The notes: a model not told the origin generated them from the letters alone. A stretch of 34,936 nucleotides of DNA from JBBIKU01 sp037445245 (GCA_037445245.1 JBBIKU010000005.1:1-34936), one strand, 5' to 3'. Positions 17,824 through 25,793 are shown, counted from the stretch's first letter. Translations and numbers: made by a program.

Positions 17824-19004
17824 ACCGGCAGCGCCGCTTCAACCATCACCCCCGTCCCCGGGGCGGAAGTGACATTAAAATTCCCGTTGAGCAGGTTGAT
17901 GCGCTCCTTCAGGCTGAGTAAGCCAAACCCGCCGTCAAGGTGATCTGCGCCCCGCCCGTCGTCGCGGATCGTCAGGCGCACCTGCGCTGGGTCGGAATAA
18001 TCCAAGGTAATCCAGATGCGAGTCGCCTGAGCATGCTTGGCGGTGTTGTTCAAACCCTCCTGCGCCACGCGATAGAGCGCCAGCGCCGTCTGCGGCGTGA
18101 GCGGATACGGTTCACCGATCACATCAAAATCAGACCGGATGCCGATCGGCTCAGCATTCTTGAGCATCTTTTCGATCCGCTCGGGCAAGGGCAGATCCTC
18201 TTCCGCCGGGGCACGCAGGGCTGCCACCGAGCGCCGGATGTCGGTCAGGGCTTCCTGGGTCAGATTTTGAGCGGTGGCAAGCACCTCCTGGCTGCGTTGA
18301 GGGTTGCTGGCAAGCACCGCCTGCGCCGCCTGAATCTGCATGTGAATGGTGGTCAGATAATGCCCCAAGCCGTCGTGTATCTCGCGTGCCAGTCGGTTGC
18401 GTTCTTTGGCAGTCGCCAATTCCTCGACCTGCAAGGCATATTCACGCAAGCGCTGGTTGGCGACTGCCAGTTCCGTCAGCAGCCGTTCGACTTCGGTGCG
18501 GGCTTTCTCTTCGTTGTACGCCATCTGGGTGAAGATGATGATGAAAACCTGCCCCGCCACGAAAGTCGGCACCCCACCAATCACCGCCGTCAGGTTTTGC
18601 ACCGAAAGCAACAACGCCGTCAGATAAGAGGCAAAGACGCCCAAGTTGGACAGGACCATCCACACCCGTGGCAGCAGTAGCACACTGTGACCCGCCAGCG
18701 GCAGCAGCACCAAAGCGTTAAAGCCGGAGCCCTTGCCGAGATAAACGATCGCTCCACCCAGCAAGATTTGCAGCAGGAAATAAACGAGTTTGACCGTCAG
18801 CGAGCCCGCTCTGGCGGCGTAGTTATAGCCATAGATGCCGGTGGCAATGTAGGCGATGCCCAGCGTAATCAACAGGGTGATCTCAAGAACCGTTGCCTCC
18901 CGCATGGCACTAAAAGTGGCGAAATACGACGCCAGCACCACCATGGCAAAGGCAAGATCGACCCCGGCGCCGGTCTTGATTCCCAAACGGGCAGTCTGGT
19001 TCAT
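17820..19004 (-). CDS. Sensor histidine kinase, NarX/LiaS-type (HisKA_3)
   Basis: 394 residues. Five to six membrane spans occupy ~12-165 with no large outside domain, so the sensor probably reads the membrane itself. A coiled stretch (~166-200) leads to the HisKA_3 phosphoacceptor H210 in R-E-I-H-D-G-L-G-H. The ATPase domain has the N-box (G-L-N-N-T-A-K-H-A) and G boxes D-D-G-R-G and G-G-F-G-L-L-S-L-K-E-R. The ATG at 19004 is only ~8 bp from a TATAAT box (19018-19013), which predicts a leaderless or nearly leaderless mRNA; no Shine-Dalgarno is seen, and an internal ATG (M21) has none either. Confidence 0.94.
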   Translation of the reverse strand: MNQTARLGIKTGAGVDLAFAMVVLASYFATFSAMREATVLEITLLITLGIAYIATGIYGYNYAARAGSLTVKLVYFLLQILLGGAIVYLGKGSGFNALVLLPLAGHSVLLLPRVWMVLSNLGVFASYLTALLLSVQNLTAVIGGVPTFVAGQVFIIIFTQMAYNEEKARTEVERLLTELAVANQRLREYALQVEELATAKERNRLAREIHDGLGHYLTTIHMQIQAAQAVLASNPQRSQEVLATAQNLTQEALTDIRRSVAALRAPAEEDLPLPERIEKMLKNAEPIGIRSDFDVIGEPYPLTPQTALALYRVAQEGLNNTAKHAQATRIWITLDYSDPAQVRLTIRDDGRGADHLDGGFGLLSLKERINLLNGNFNVTSAPGTGVMVEAALPV

Positions 19005-19012
19005 ACGGTTTC

Positions 19013-19018
19013 ATTATA
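19013..19018 (-). promoter_or_regulatory. -10 box of the two-component operon
   Basis: On the minus strand TATAAT lies at 19018-19013. The -35 region (around 19036-19041) reads GGAAGT, a poor match, which fits an activator-dependent promoter. Transcription would begin near 19006, next to the kinase ATG. Confidence 0.5.
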
Positions 19019-19050
19019 GCATTGCTGTAGATAACACTTCCTGCCCCTCG

Positions 19051-19077
19051 GGTCACAATTTGGCTTGTGCGGTCACA
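19051..19077. repeat. Direct repeat GGTCACA x2, 20-bp period, upstream of the kinase promoter
   Basis: GGTCACA occurs at 19051-19057 and 19071-19077, exactly 20 bp apart, close to two helical turns. It covers about -45 to -71 relative to the predicted kinase start site, the usual place for an activator. The 190-bp gap 19005-19194 also holds a possible promoter for the radical SAM gene on the other strand. Confidence 0.45.
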
Positions 19078-19113
19078 TCCGAAGATATGAACCGAAAGAT
19101 GACCCCAGAAACA

Positions 19114-19141
19114 TTGCCGGCAATTCCCGGCATGTTAGACT
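19114..19141 (+). promoter_or_regulatory. Candidate promoter of the radical SAM gene
   Basis: TTGCCG (19114-19119) and TAGACT (19136-19141) are separated by 16 bp, each matching four of six consensus positions. The -35 is part of a perfect 10-bp palindrome, TTGCCGGCAA. The gene starts 53 bp later at 19195, after a taagga site. Confidence 0.4.
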
Positions 19142-19194
19142 AGAACAGGTGCGTATCGTTCCCACAGCCCGGGGTTGTTAAGGACAACAATGCG

Positions 19195-20682
19195 ATGAAT
19201 ATTTTGATGGTTTATCCCGAATTTCCGGATACGTTCTGGAGTTTCAAACACGCCCTGCATTTCATCCAGAAAAAAGCGTCCTCGCCGCCGTTGGGACTGG
19301 TGACAGTCGCCGCCATGCTGCCGCCGGCATGGAACAAACGACTGATCGACATGAATGTGACCAGCCTCAAAGATGAGCATCTGGCATGGGCAGACATGGT
19401 GATGATCAGCGCCATGGTGGTGCAGCGCAAATCGGCGCTGGAGGTCATTCAACGCGCCCGCAGCGCCCAAACGACCATCATCGCCGGTGGACCGCTGTTC
19501 ACCAGCGAGTACGAGCAATTCCCGCAGGTCGATCATTTCGTGCGCAACGAAGCGGAATTGACCCTGCCGCCTTTTCTTGCAGACCTCAAACGCGGCTGCC
19601 CGCAGCGGGTCTACAGCAGCCAGGAATACGCCGACATGCAGCAGACGCCGGTGCCGCTGTGGAGCCTGGTGGACATGTCGAAGTATGACTCGATGAGCAT
19701 CCAATTCTCGCGCGGCTGCCCTTACAATTGCGACTTCTGCAACATCACGGCTCTGCTGGGGCACAAACCTCGCATCAAAACCGCCAAGCAAATTATCGCC
19801 GAGCTGGATTGCTTGTACGCTCTGGGCTGGCGCCGCGATATCTTCTTCGTCGATGATAACTTTATCGGCAATAAACGGGCGCTGAAAGAAAGCATTCTGC
19901 CGGCGCTGATCGAGTGGCGTAAAGGCAAGAAGGGCTGCCAGTACATCACCGAAGCCTCGATCAATCTGGCGGACGATCCGGAGTTGATGGAAATGATGGT
20001 TGCCGCCGGATTCAAGTCGGTGTTTGTGGGCATTGAAACCCCGGACGAAGACAGCCTGGCCGATTGCCACAAGCTTCAAAACCGCGGGCGCAACCTCATC
20101 GACAGCGTCAGGCTGCTACACCGCAAGGGCTTGCAGGTAATGGGCGGGTTCATCGTCGGTTTCGACTGCGACAAGCCCACCATCTTTCAGCGCCAGATCG
20201 AATTCATCCAGGAAAGCGGCATTGTAACCGCCATGGTGGGGTTGCTGCAAGCGCCTTACGGCACCGGGCTTTATCAACGCCTGGAGAAAGAGGGGCGTCT
20301 GCTGAAAGAGATGTCTGGCGACAACGTCGACGGTTCGACCAATATTATCCCCAAAATGGACATTCATCTCTTGAAGAAAGGCTACCAGGAGATCCTCGCC
20401 CACATTTATTCCCCCAAACTGTTCTACCAGCGCGTCAAAACCTTTCTCAAGAGCTACAACCCGGTAAACGGCAGCAAGCATATCGAGTGGCAGGAAGTGC
20501 TGGCGCTGTTCCGCTCAATCTACTGGCTTGGTATCCGCGGCGCTGAAAGCAAAGAGTACTGGCGCCTGTTCTTCTGGACGCTGTTCAATTGTCCGGAAAA
20601 ATTCCCGCTGGCGATCACCTTTTCCATTTACGGCTATCACTTCCGCCAGGTGCGCGACCGCCACGTGATGGTCTCCGCCTGA
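19195..20682 (+). CDS. B12-binding-domain-type radical SAM protein (DUF4070 / HpnP-like)
   Basis: 495 residues. An N-terminal Rossmann-like cobalamin-binding domain (~1-140) precedes the radical SAM core, whose 4Fe-4S cluster motif is C175-P-Y-N-C179-D-F-C182. The core continues with F-F-V-D-D-N-F-I-G-N and G-G-F-I-V-G-F-D. The C-terminal ~130 residues resemble the DUF4070 domain found in HpnP (hopanoid C-2 methylase) and relatives. The usual D-x-H-x-x-G cobalamin motif is not seen; the segment reads D-M-N-V. Known relatives methylate or rearrange lipids and other unactivated carbons; the substrate here is not determined, and no hopanoid genes are in the window. The stop TGA (20680-20682) abuts the stop of the convergent GT2 gene with no base between. 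Confidence 0.9.
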   Translation: MNILMVYPEFPDTFWSFKHALHFIQKKASSPPLGLVTVAAMLPPAWNKRLIDMNVTSLKDEHLAWADMVMISAMVVQRKSALEVIQRARSAQTTIIAGGPLFTSEYEQFPQVDHFVRNEAELTLPPFLADLKRGCPQRVYSSQEYADMQQTPVPLWSLVDMSKYDSMSIQFSRGCPYNCDFCNITALLGHKPRIKTAKQIIAELDCLYALGWRRDIFFVDDNFIGNKRALKESILPALIEWRKGKKGCQYITEASINLADDPELMEMMVAAGFKSVFVGIETPDEDSLADCHKLQNRGRNLIDSVRLLHRKGLQVMGGFIVGFDCDKPTIFQRQIEFIQESGIVTAMVGLLQAPYGTGLYQRLEKEGRLLKEMSGDNVDGSTNIIPKMDIHLLKKGYQEILAHIYSPKLFYQRVKTFLKSYNPVNGSKHIEWQEVLALFRSIYWLGIRGAESKEYWRLFFWTLFNCPEKFPLAITFSIYGYHFRQVRDRHVMVSA

Positions 20683-21441
20683 TCAGCCGGCGAGAGAATG
20701 TCGCCCCGAACTGGTTTCGTGATTGTATAAGCCATGGCGGGCGTTGCGGCGAATCGCTAGCAAATCCATTGCCATCCGCAGCGAATCTTTAATCACCCTG
20801 ACCTTGCTGTGTGAATCAAAGTACCATGGAATGGGAATCTCGACGATGCGATAACCCCGGCGGCGGGCGATATACAGCACTTCGACGTCGAAGGTCCAGC
20901 CGGTAATGGTCTGCAAGGGAAATATTTCATCTGCCACCACGCCTCGAAAACACTTGAAGCCGCACTGGGTGTCCTGCAGGCCGGGCAGGGCAGTCAGGCG
21001 CACCAGGGTATTGAAAACTCTGCCGGTAAAATGACGGTAAGCAGGCTCGTTGAAACGGATAGCGCCGGGTGCTTCGCGCGAGGCGATGGCAATATCCAGA
21101 TCAGGCAACCAGGGCGGGATGAAGCGGTTGACTTCGGCGATGGGCATGGAAAGATCGGCATCGCAGATGAAGCGATACTCGCCTTCGGCTTCGAGCATAC
21201 CGCGACGCACCGCCAGCCCTTTGCCGCGCCCACGCTCATGCAACGCCCGCAGGTTGGGCATGCGCCGTTCGAAATCACGGGCTAATTCGAGGGTACGATC
21301 GGTGCTACCGTTCTCCACCACCACGATCTCGGCGGAGTAAGCTTGAGTCTGCAGGAAGGTGGCAATCTGTGTCAGCGTTTGCGGCAGTCGCGACTCTTCA
21401 TTGTGAGCTGGAATGATGATGGAGAGAAATGGCTTTCCCAC
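20683..21441 (-). CDS. GT2 family glycosyltransferase (dolichyl/polyprenyl-phosphate glycosyltransferase-like)
   Basis: 252 residues with the GT-A fold signatures: S-I-I-I-P-A-H-N-E-E at the N-terminus, V-V-E-N-G-S-T-D-R-T, G-K-G-L-A-V-R-R-G-M and the metal-binding D-A-D-L-S. The Q-C-G-F-K-C-F-R and R-R-R-G-Y-R-I-V-E-I-P-I segments place it near eukaryote-like dolichyl-phosphate beta-glucosyltransferases (Alg5/DPG synthase type), which load a polyprenyl phosphate with a sugar. No membrane span follows, so it is probably peripheral. The start is GTG at 21441, since a stop lies three codons upstream in frame; no clear Shine-Dalgarno. It could supply lipid-linked sugars to the GT-C-like proteins seen elsewhere in the window. 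Confidence 0.92.
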   Translation of the reverse strand: MGKPFLSIIIPAHNEESRLPQTLTQIATFLQTQAYSAEIVVVENGSTDRTLELARDFERRMPNLRALHERGRGKGLAVRRGMLEAEGEYRFICDADLSMPIAEVNRFIPPWLPDLDIAIASREAPGAIRFNEPAYRHFTGRVFNTLVRLTALPGLQDTQCGFKCFRGVVADEIFPLQTITGWTFDVEVLYIARRRGYRIVEIPIPWYFDSHSKVRVIKDSLRMAMDLLAIRRNARHGLYNHETSSGRHSLAG

Positions 21442-21487
21442 TTTGTTTCACTGCGCTGCCCAAAATGGCAGCGAGCACTCCCTTATG

Positions 21488-21525
21488 AAATAAACACACA
21501 GCAACCGCCGGGCGCGCCCCGGCGG
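21488..21525 (-). terminator. Terminator after tRNA-Pro
   Basis: An 8-bp all-GC stem (CCGCCGGG / CCCGGCGG, 5-nt loop) at 21505-21525 is followed on the minus strand by a T-rich stretch (TGTGTGTTTATTT as the transcript runs on). It lies 11 bp past the tRNA end. The remainder of 21442-21536 holds no gene. Confidence 0.6.
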
Positions 21526-21536
21526 CTGACATTCTG

Positions 21537-21610
21537 TCGGGGTGGGCGGACTTGAACCGCCGACCCCCGCGTCCCAAACGCGGTGCGCTTGCCAACTGCG
21601 CTACACCCCG
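21537..21610 (-). tRNA. tRNA-Pro (anticodon UGG)
   Basis: 74 nt. The acceptor stem CGGGGTG pairs with CACCCCG; the D arm is GCGC / GCGC around AGTTGGCAA; the anticodon stem CCGCG / CGCGG encloses loop TTTGGGA, giving anticodon TGG; the T arm is GGCGG-TTCAAGT-CCGCC. The discriminator is A, and the 3' CCA is not encoded. All stems pair perfectly. Confidence 0.97.
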
Positions 21611-21618
21611 GTCACTAG

Positions 21619-21648
21619 AGTATAATCCGAAGCAAGGATTACCGTCAA
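21619..21648 (-). promoter_or_regulatory. Promoter of tRNA-Pro
   Basis: On the minus strand, TTGACG (21648-21643) and TATACT (21624-21619) are spaced by 18 bp, ending 8 bp before the mature tRNA. This is a near-consensus housekeeping promoter. A plus-strand TATAAT at 21621-21626 overlaps it and might serve the esterase gene, but has no good -35. Confidence 0.75.
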
Positions 21649-21697
21649 GGAAAGCTGCAAAATCAATATCCGGCTCAAATATTTAGTGTTCCTCTCC

Positions 21698-22606
21698 ATG
21701 GATGATAAACGGCGCCCATATACGCTGCTTCTCCTCACCATCCTCTCGGTTTTGACACTGGCGATAACCGCCTGTAGCCCGTCTGCTCAGGCGCCCCCCC
21801 TCTCCACGCCGCCTCCAGCGTCGCCAACCCGGCTGTCCTTGCCATCGCCGACCCTCCCACCTTCACCCGCCATCGCTGCCACCCCCACCGTCTGCCCACA
21901 AGGGAGCATAGTACGCCGTCAGATCGACACCAGCCTGATCGGCAAACCGCTCACGGTCAGCGTCTATCTGCCGCCTTGCTTCGTTGCCAACCCTGAAAAC
22001 GATTATGCGGTGCTGTACCTGCTGCACGGTCAAGCCAGTGACGATACCCTTTGGCAGCGCCTGGGTCTGCAAGCCACCGCCGACCAACTGATCACCGCCG
22101 GAAAGATTCCTCCTATTTTGATCATCATGCCGCGCGAGGAGTATTATCTGAAGAGTGTTCTCGAATCGGCATTCGGGCAAGCGCTGATGGAGGATGTGCT
22201 GCCATGGGTCGAGGCAAGCTATCCCACTTGCCGCCAGCGCCAGTGCCGGGCAATTGGCGGAATCTCGCGTGGCGCTACCTGGGCGGTGCAGCTCGGGATC
22301 GAAAACTGGCAAACTTTTGGCGTGATTGGCGCCCACAGTCTACCGGGTGCGCCTTTCAGCCCCGCCCGCCTGCGGGTACTGCTCGAAACCATTCCGGCTG
22401 GAATGACGCCATCCCTCTACCTGGATACCGGCAGGCTCGACCGTTACCGGCGCCCGACTACAGAGTTCCACGAGACGCTGGTGCACTTTGAGGTGCCCCA
22501 CGAATGGCATCTGCTCGAGGGCGCCCACGAAGAAGTCTACTGGGAAGCCCACCTGTCAGCGTATTTAACGTGGTACGGCAGCCGCTTGGATTCCAGCCGC
22601 GAGTGA
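21698..22606 (+). CDS. Esterase lipoprotein (esterase D / alpha-beta hydrolase family)
   Basis: About 302 residues from ATG 21698; GTG at 21686 is an alternative, and neither has a clear ribosome-binding site. The signal peptide ends in a lipobox (A-I-T-A-C26), followed by a Pro/Ser/Thr-rich linker, so the enzyme is probably anchored outside the cell. The hydrolase domain has L-L-H-G-Q (oxyanion strand), the nucleophile elbow G-G-I-S-R-G-A and a late H (L-L-E-G-A-H-E-E) as likely catalytic His. The family includes feruloyl and S-formylglutathione esterases and the mycolyl antigen 85 type; the substrate is unknown. It converges on the DUF4332 gene with a 22-bp gap. Confidence 0.9.
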   Translation: MDDKRRPYTLLLLTILSVLTLAITACSPSAQAPPLSTPPPASPTRLSLPSPTLPPSPAIAATPTVCPQGSIVRRQIDTSLIGKPLTVSVYLPPCFVANPENDYAVLYLLHGQASDDTLWQRLGLQATADQLITAGKIPPILIIMPREEYYLKSVLESAFGQALMEDVLPWVEASYPTCRQRQCRAIGGISRGATWAVQLGIENWQTFGVIGAHSLPGAPFSPARLRVLLETIPAGMTPSLYLDTGRLDRYRRPTTEFHETLVHFEVPHEWHLLEGAHEEVYWEAHLSAYLTWYGSRLDSSRE

Positions 22607-22628
22607 GCTAAAAAACTATCGGTGTATC

Positions 22629-23033
22629 CTAATACTGGACCAGGCGCGGCAACGTTTTCGCCTCTTCGATCCAGCTCGCCACCTGATATTCGAGCGGCAT
22701 GCGGCGCACCAGGCGTTTGTTTTGATTGACCTCGACCATTTTGGCGTACAGGTTGGCAGCCTTGCGTTGAGCCAGCTCGACAACCGTGTCCACGCCGGCT
22801 TCCTCCAGCAGGTCGGCATATTCGCTGCCAACACCTTTGATGCGGAACAGATCGATATGGTTGACCCATTCCAGGATCAATTTTTCGTTGATGCCGCTTT
22901 TTTCGGCAATTTCTTTACGCCCCTTAGGGGTGGCACCCGTCCTTAGCAGAGAGTCTGGCGATCCGACTCCAGCTTCTTTTAATTTGCCGCTGTAAACCTC
23001 GCCAATACCTTCGATACAGCTCAACTTTGCCAT
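22629..23033 (-). CDS. DUF4332 helix-hairpin-helix protein
   Basis: 134 residues. Two helix-hairpin-helix-like elements are visible: I-E-G-I-G-E-V-Y-S-G-K-L-K-E-A-G-V near the start and I-K-G-V-G-S-E-Y-A-D-L-L-E-E-A-G-V-D-T in the middle, the pattern of DUF4332. Such motifs usually bind DNA non-specifically, but the function of this family is not established. The ATG at 23033 is chosen because GGAGG lies five bases upstream; an upstream TTG at 23045 would include the Shine-Dalgarno itself. It is preceded by a promoter with a palindrome around the -35 box. Confidence 0.88.
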   Translation of the reverse strand: MAKLSCIEGIGEVYSGKLKEAGVGSPDSLLRTGATPKGRKEIAEKSGINEKLILEWVNHIDLFRIKGVGSEYADLLEEAGVDTVVELAQRKAANLYAKMVEVNQNKRLVRRMPLEYQVASWIEEAKTLPRLVQY

Positions 23034-23084
23034 GCCAGCCTCCAATTTTTATTGAGATTTTCCTGCAGCGATTCGATTACCCAT

Positions 23085-23122
23085 AGATTAAAACCTTTTT
23101 CCCTAAAAGTCAATAGGGAAAA
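23085..23122 (-). promoter_or_regulatory. Promoter of the DUF4332 gene with a palindrome embracing its -35 box
   Basis: On the minus strand the -35 TTGACT lies at 23113-23108. The -10 is TTTAAT at 15-bp spacing or TAATCT at 17-bp spacing (to 23085). A perfect inverted repeat, TTTTCCCTA and TAGGGAAAA (23097-23105 and 23114-23122), flanks an 8-bp centre that is exactly the -35 box plus two bases. Such placement is typical of a repressor operator. It could also fold as a hairpin in a plus-strand RNA, but no plus-strand gene ends here. Confidence 0.55.
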
Positions 23123-23187
23123 GCTGCTGTGAGCGCCGCCTGGGTAGGATTTGATTGCGCCGGGTGATGGTGAATGCGTACAGATGT

Positions 23188-23216
23188 TTGACTCTAAGCG
23201 CCAGACATGCTATCAT
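23188..23216 (+). promoter_or_regulatory. Promoter of the PIN-TRAM gene
   Basis: TTGACT (23188-23193), a 17-bp spacer and TATCAT (23211-23216) form a near-consensus sigma-70-type promoter. The transcript would carry a ~60-base leader to the ATG at 23284, which has ggagg eight bases upstream. Confidence 0.75.
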
Positions 23217-23283
23217 ATTCAGACAAAGGATTCGAGCAATTATTTTCGGTTCTTTAACAATCGATATTTTGTGGAGGTCTTAT

Positions 23284-24381
23284 ATGAGTGTTGATTTCTT
23301 GGTTCGCTTGATAGGAATGATCGTTTTTTCAATTTTAGGCGTTTATTGGGGAACTTCGCTGGGTCGACTGGCAAATCTTAATCCAGGTCCGAATACCTTC
23401 TCGGTTGAACAGTATGCCTTCACGGTGGGCTTGGTAGGCGCTCTGGTAGGACTTATTCTCACTCCTTTCATTACAACCCGCCCAGTGGCCGCGCTGCGAG
23501 CGCTGCTCGGGCGGCTCTCGACTCAAGGATTATTTGCCTCCCTTGTTGGTCTCATCGTTGGTCTTATTTTCGCCGCCCTGCTTGCTTTTCCACTTTCGTT
23601 ATTGCCCGAGCCCTTTGGACGCGTGCTGCCCTTCGTGGGTGTCTTGATCTTCGGATACCTCGGTGTGGCGGTGTTTGCGATGCGACAGAACGACCTGTTT
23701 GCGTTCTTCGGCTCTCTTTCCAGCCGCGCCGGCGGCGCAGCGAAGGAAGGCAGCGGGCAGGGGTGGGCTGAGAACCGCACCATCCTGCTGGATACCAGCG
23801 TTATCATCGACGGGCGCATTGCAGATATTGCACGCACCGGCTTTCTGCCCGGTACGCTTCTGATTCCGCGCTTTGTGCTGGCTGAATTGCAATATATCGC
23901 CGATTCCCCCGACAGCCTGCGCCGCCAGCGCGGCAGAAGGGGCATGGAAGTGCTCTCGCAATTACAGCGTGATCCTTCCATTCAGGTGCTCACGAGTGAT
24001 ATCGACGTCGAAGGCGTACGCGAGGTGGATGACAAGTTGGTCATCCTTGCCCGCCAGTTGCGCTGCCCGATCCTGACCAACGATTACAACCTGAATCGCA
24101 TCGCCGAATTACAGGGCGTCATCGTGCTCAACGTCAACGAACTGGCGAACGCGGTCAAGTCGGTGTTGCTGCCGGGAGAACTGCTTGCCATCCGCGTCAT
24201 TCAAGAAGGCAAGGAGGTAGGTCAGGGTGTTGGCTACATGGACGATGGGACGATGGTGGTCATCGAAAACGGCAAGGAATACATGGACAAAGAAATCGAG
24301 GTTATGGTAACCAAAGTCCTGCAAACGGCTGCCGGGCGCATGATCTTCGCCCGCCCCGAAGAACGCAACAGCCAGCATTGA
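23284..24381 (+). CDS. PIN-TRAM domain membrane protein (YacL family)
   Basis: 365 residues. Four membrane spans (~5-135) are followed by a PIN nuclease-like domain with D170 and D176 in I-L-L-D-T-S-V-I-I-D-G-R, E in L-A-E-L-Q and D in L-T-N-D-Y-N, which together form the usual metal site. A TRAM RNA-binding domain (~285-350) has G-E-x-L-A-I-R-V and G-V-G-Y-x-D-D-G-T-M-V-V. YacL-type proteins are widespread in Gram-positives and Chloroflexota; a role as a membrane-bound RNase is proposed but not proven. The ATG at 23284 has a strong ggagg; in-frame starts further up lie before the promoter. The stop is 11 bp before cysS, so they form an operon. Confidence 0.92.
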   Translation: MSVDFLVRLIGMIVFSILGVYWGTSLGRLANLNPGPNTFSVEQYAFTVGLVGALVGLILTPFITTRPVAALRALLGRLSTQGLFASLVGLIVGLIFAALLAFPLSLLPEPFGRVLPFVGVLIFGYLGVAVFAMRQNDLFAFFGSLSSRAGGAAKEGSGQGWAENRTILLDTSVIIDGRIADIARTGFLPGTLLIPRFVLAELQYIADSPDSLRRQRGRRGMEVLSQLQRDPSIQVLTSDIDVEGVREVDDKLVILARQLRCPILTNDYNLNRIAELQGVIVLNVNELANAVKSVLLPGELLAIRVIQEGKEVGQGVGYMDDGTMVVIENGKEYMDKEIEVMVTKVLQTAAGRMIFARPEERNSQH

Positions 24382-24392
24382 GGAGCGAGGCG

Positions 24393-25793
24393 ATGCGCAT
24401 TCAACTCTACAACACACTGACCCGCAAAAAAGAGCCCTTCCAACCGGTGAAAGAAGGTGAACTGCGCATGTACGTGTGCGGTCCCACCGTTTACGACAAA
24501 GCGCACGTGGGGCACGCCATGTCAGCGCTGGTGTTTGACATTGTTCGGCGTTATTTCGAGTATCGCGGCTACACTGTCCATCACGCCATGAATTTCACCG
24601 ACGTGGACGACAAGATCATCCAGCGCGCCGCCGATTTGCAGGTCGATCCCTTCGAACTGGCGGAAGGATATATCCGCGATTACGAGAAACATCTCGCAGA
24701 TCTAAACATCCTGCCGCCGACGATCAAACCGCGCGCTACGGGCGAGATCGACCATATCATCGAGATGATCCAGCGCTTGATCGACAAAGGATACGCCTAC
24801 GTCGTGGATGGCGACATCTACTTTAGGGTGCAAAAAGATGAGGACTACGGACGCCTTTCCGGCAGGCGTATCGAAGAAATGCAAGCTGGTTCGCGCATCG
24901 AGGTGGACACCCGCAAAGAGCACCCTGTGGATTTCGCCCTCTGGAAAGCCTCCAAGCCCGGCGAACCAAGTTGGAGCAGCCCGTGGGGCGAAGGTCGCCC
25001 CGGCTGGCACATCGAATGCTCGGCGATGAACCTGCATCACCTCGGCGAGCAGATCGACATCCACGGCGGCGGCAACGACCTGATCTTTCCCCACCACGAA
25101 AACGAGATCGCCCAAACCGAAAGCCTGACCGGCAAGCCTTTTGCCCGCTACTGGGTGCACAACGGGATGCTACAACTGAGCGGGGAAAAGATGTCCAAGT
25201 CGCTGGGTAATCTGGTAACAATCGAAGATTTTCTCGCCAAGCATAGCGGCGATGTGTTGCGGATGATGGTACTCAGTTCCAGCTACCGCAGCCCATTGGC
25301 GTTTAACGATGAGGTCATCGAACAGGCGAAACGCAATCTGGAACGGCTGCGCTCGGGCTTCCGTCCGGCGCTACCTGGCGCATCGGGCGCCAGCGACGCC
25401 ACGCTGAATTTGCTCGAAACACAGATGGAAAACAGCCGCGCTGGCTTTGTGCAGACGATGGACGACGATTTCAATACCGCCGCTGCCCTGGCGCACCTGC
25501 ACGAGCTGGTGCGCGCCAGCAACCAGGCGCGCGCCGATGGCGCCAGCGATGCCCAACTTGCGCCCGCCCAGTCTTTGCTGCGAGAACTGACGGGCGTTCT
25601 CGGACTGAGACTGGAAGAAGCCAGCACGGGAAACCAGGCGGCAGAACCTTTTATTGACCTCCTGGTGGAACTGCGCGGCGAGCTGCGCCAGCAAAAGTTG
25701 TGGGCACTCTCAGACAAGGTGCGCCGCCGCCTGGCAGAACTGGGCGTGGTAATCGAGGATAGCAAAGAGGGCAGTAGCTGGCGATGGGGGTAA
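24393..25793 (+). CDS. cysS: Cysteinyl-tRNA synthetase
   Basis: 466 residues. It charges tRNA-Cys with cysteine. The class I signatures are H38-V-G-H41 and the E-K-M-S-K-S loop. Zinc ligands are C29 in Y-V-C-G-P-T, C in W-H-I-E-C-S-A-M-N, and H-H-E in F-P-H-H-E-N-E-I-A-Q. The C-terminal DALR region is present. The ATG at 24393 follows a gaggagcgagg site; an in-frame TTG at 24378 lies inside that signal. It overlaps the next gene by 10 bp. Confidence 0.97.
   Translation: MRIQLYNTLTRKKEPFQPVKEGELRMYVCGPTVYDKAHVGHAMSALVFDIVRRYFEYRGYTVHHAMNFTDVDDKIIQRAADLQVDPFELAEGYIRDYEKHLADLNILPPTIKPRATGEIDHIIEMIQRLIDKGYAYVVDGDIYFRVQKDEDYGRLSGRRIEEMQAGSRIEVDTRKEHPVDFALWKASKPGEPSWSSPWGEGRPGWHIECSAMNLHHLGEQIDIHGGGNDLIFPHHENEIAQTESLTGKPFARYWVHNGMLQLSGEKMSKSLGNLVTIEDFLAKHSGDVLRMMVLSSSYRSPLAFNDEVIEQAKRNLERLRSGFRPALPGASGASDATLNLLETQMENSRAGFVQTMDDDFNTAAALAHLHELVRASNQARADGASDAQLAPAQSLLRELTGVLGLRLEEASTGNQAAEPFIDLLVELRGELRQQKLWALSDKVRRRLAELGVVIEDSKEGSSWRWG

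Noticed and set aside
23097..23122. The palindrome as a transcription terminator
   Set aside because: No gene on either strand ends just before it. It lies between two divergent genes and its centre is a -35 box, so an operator fits better.
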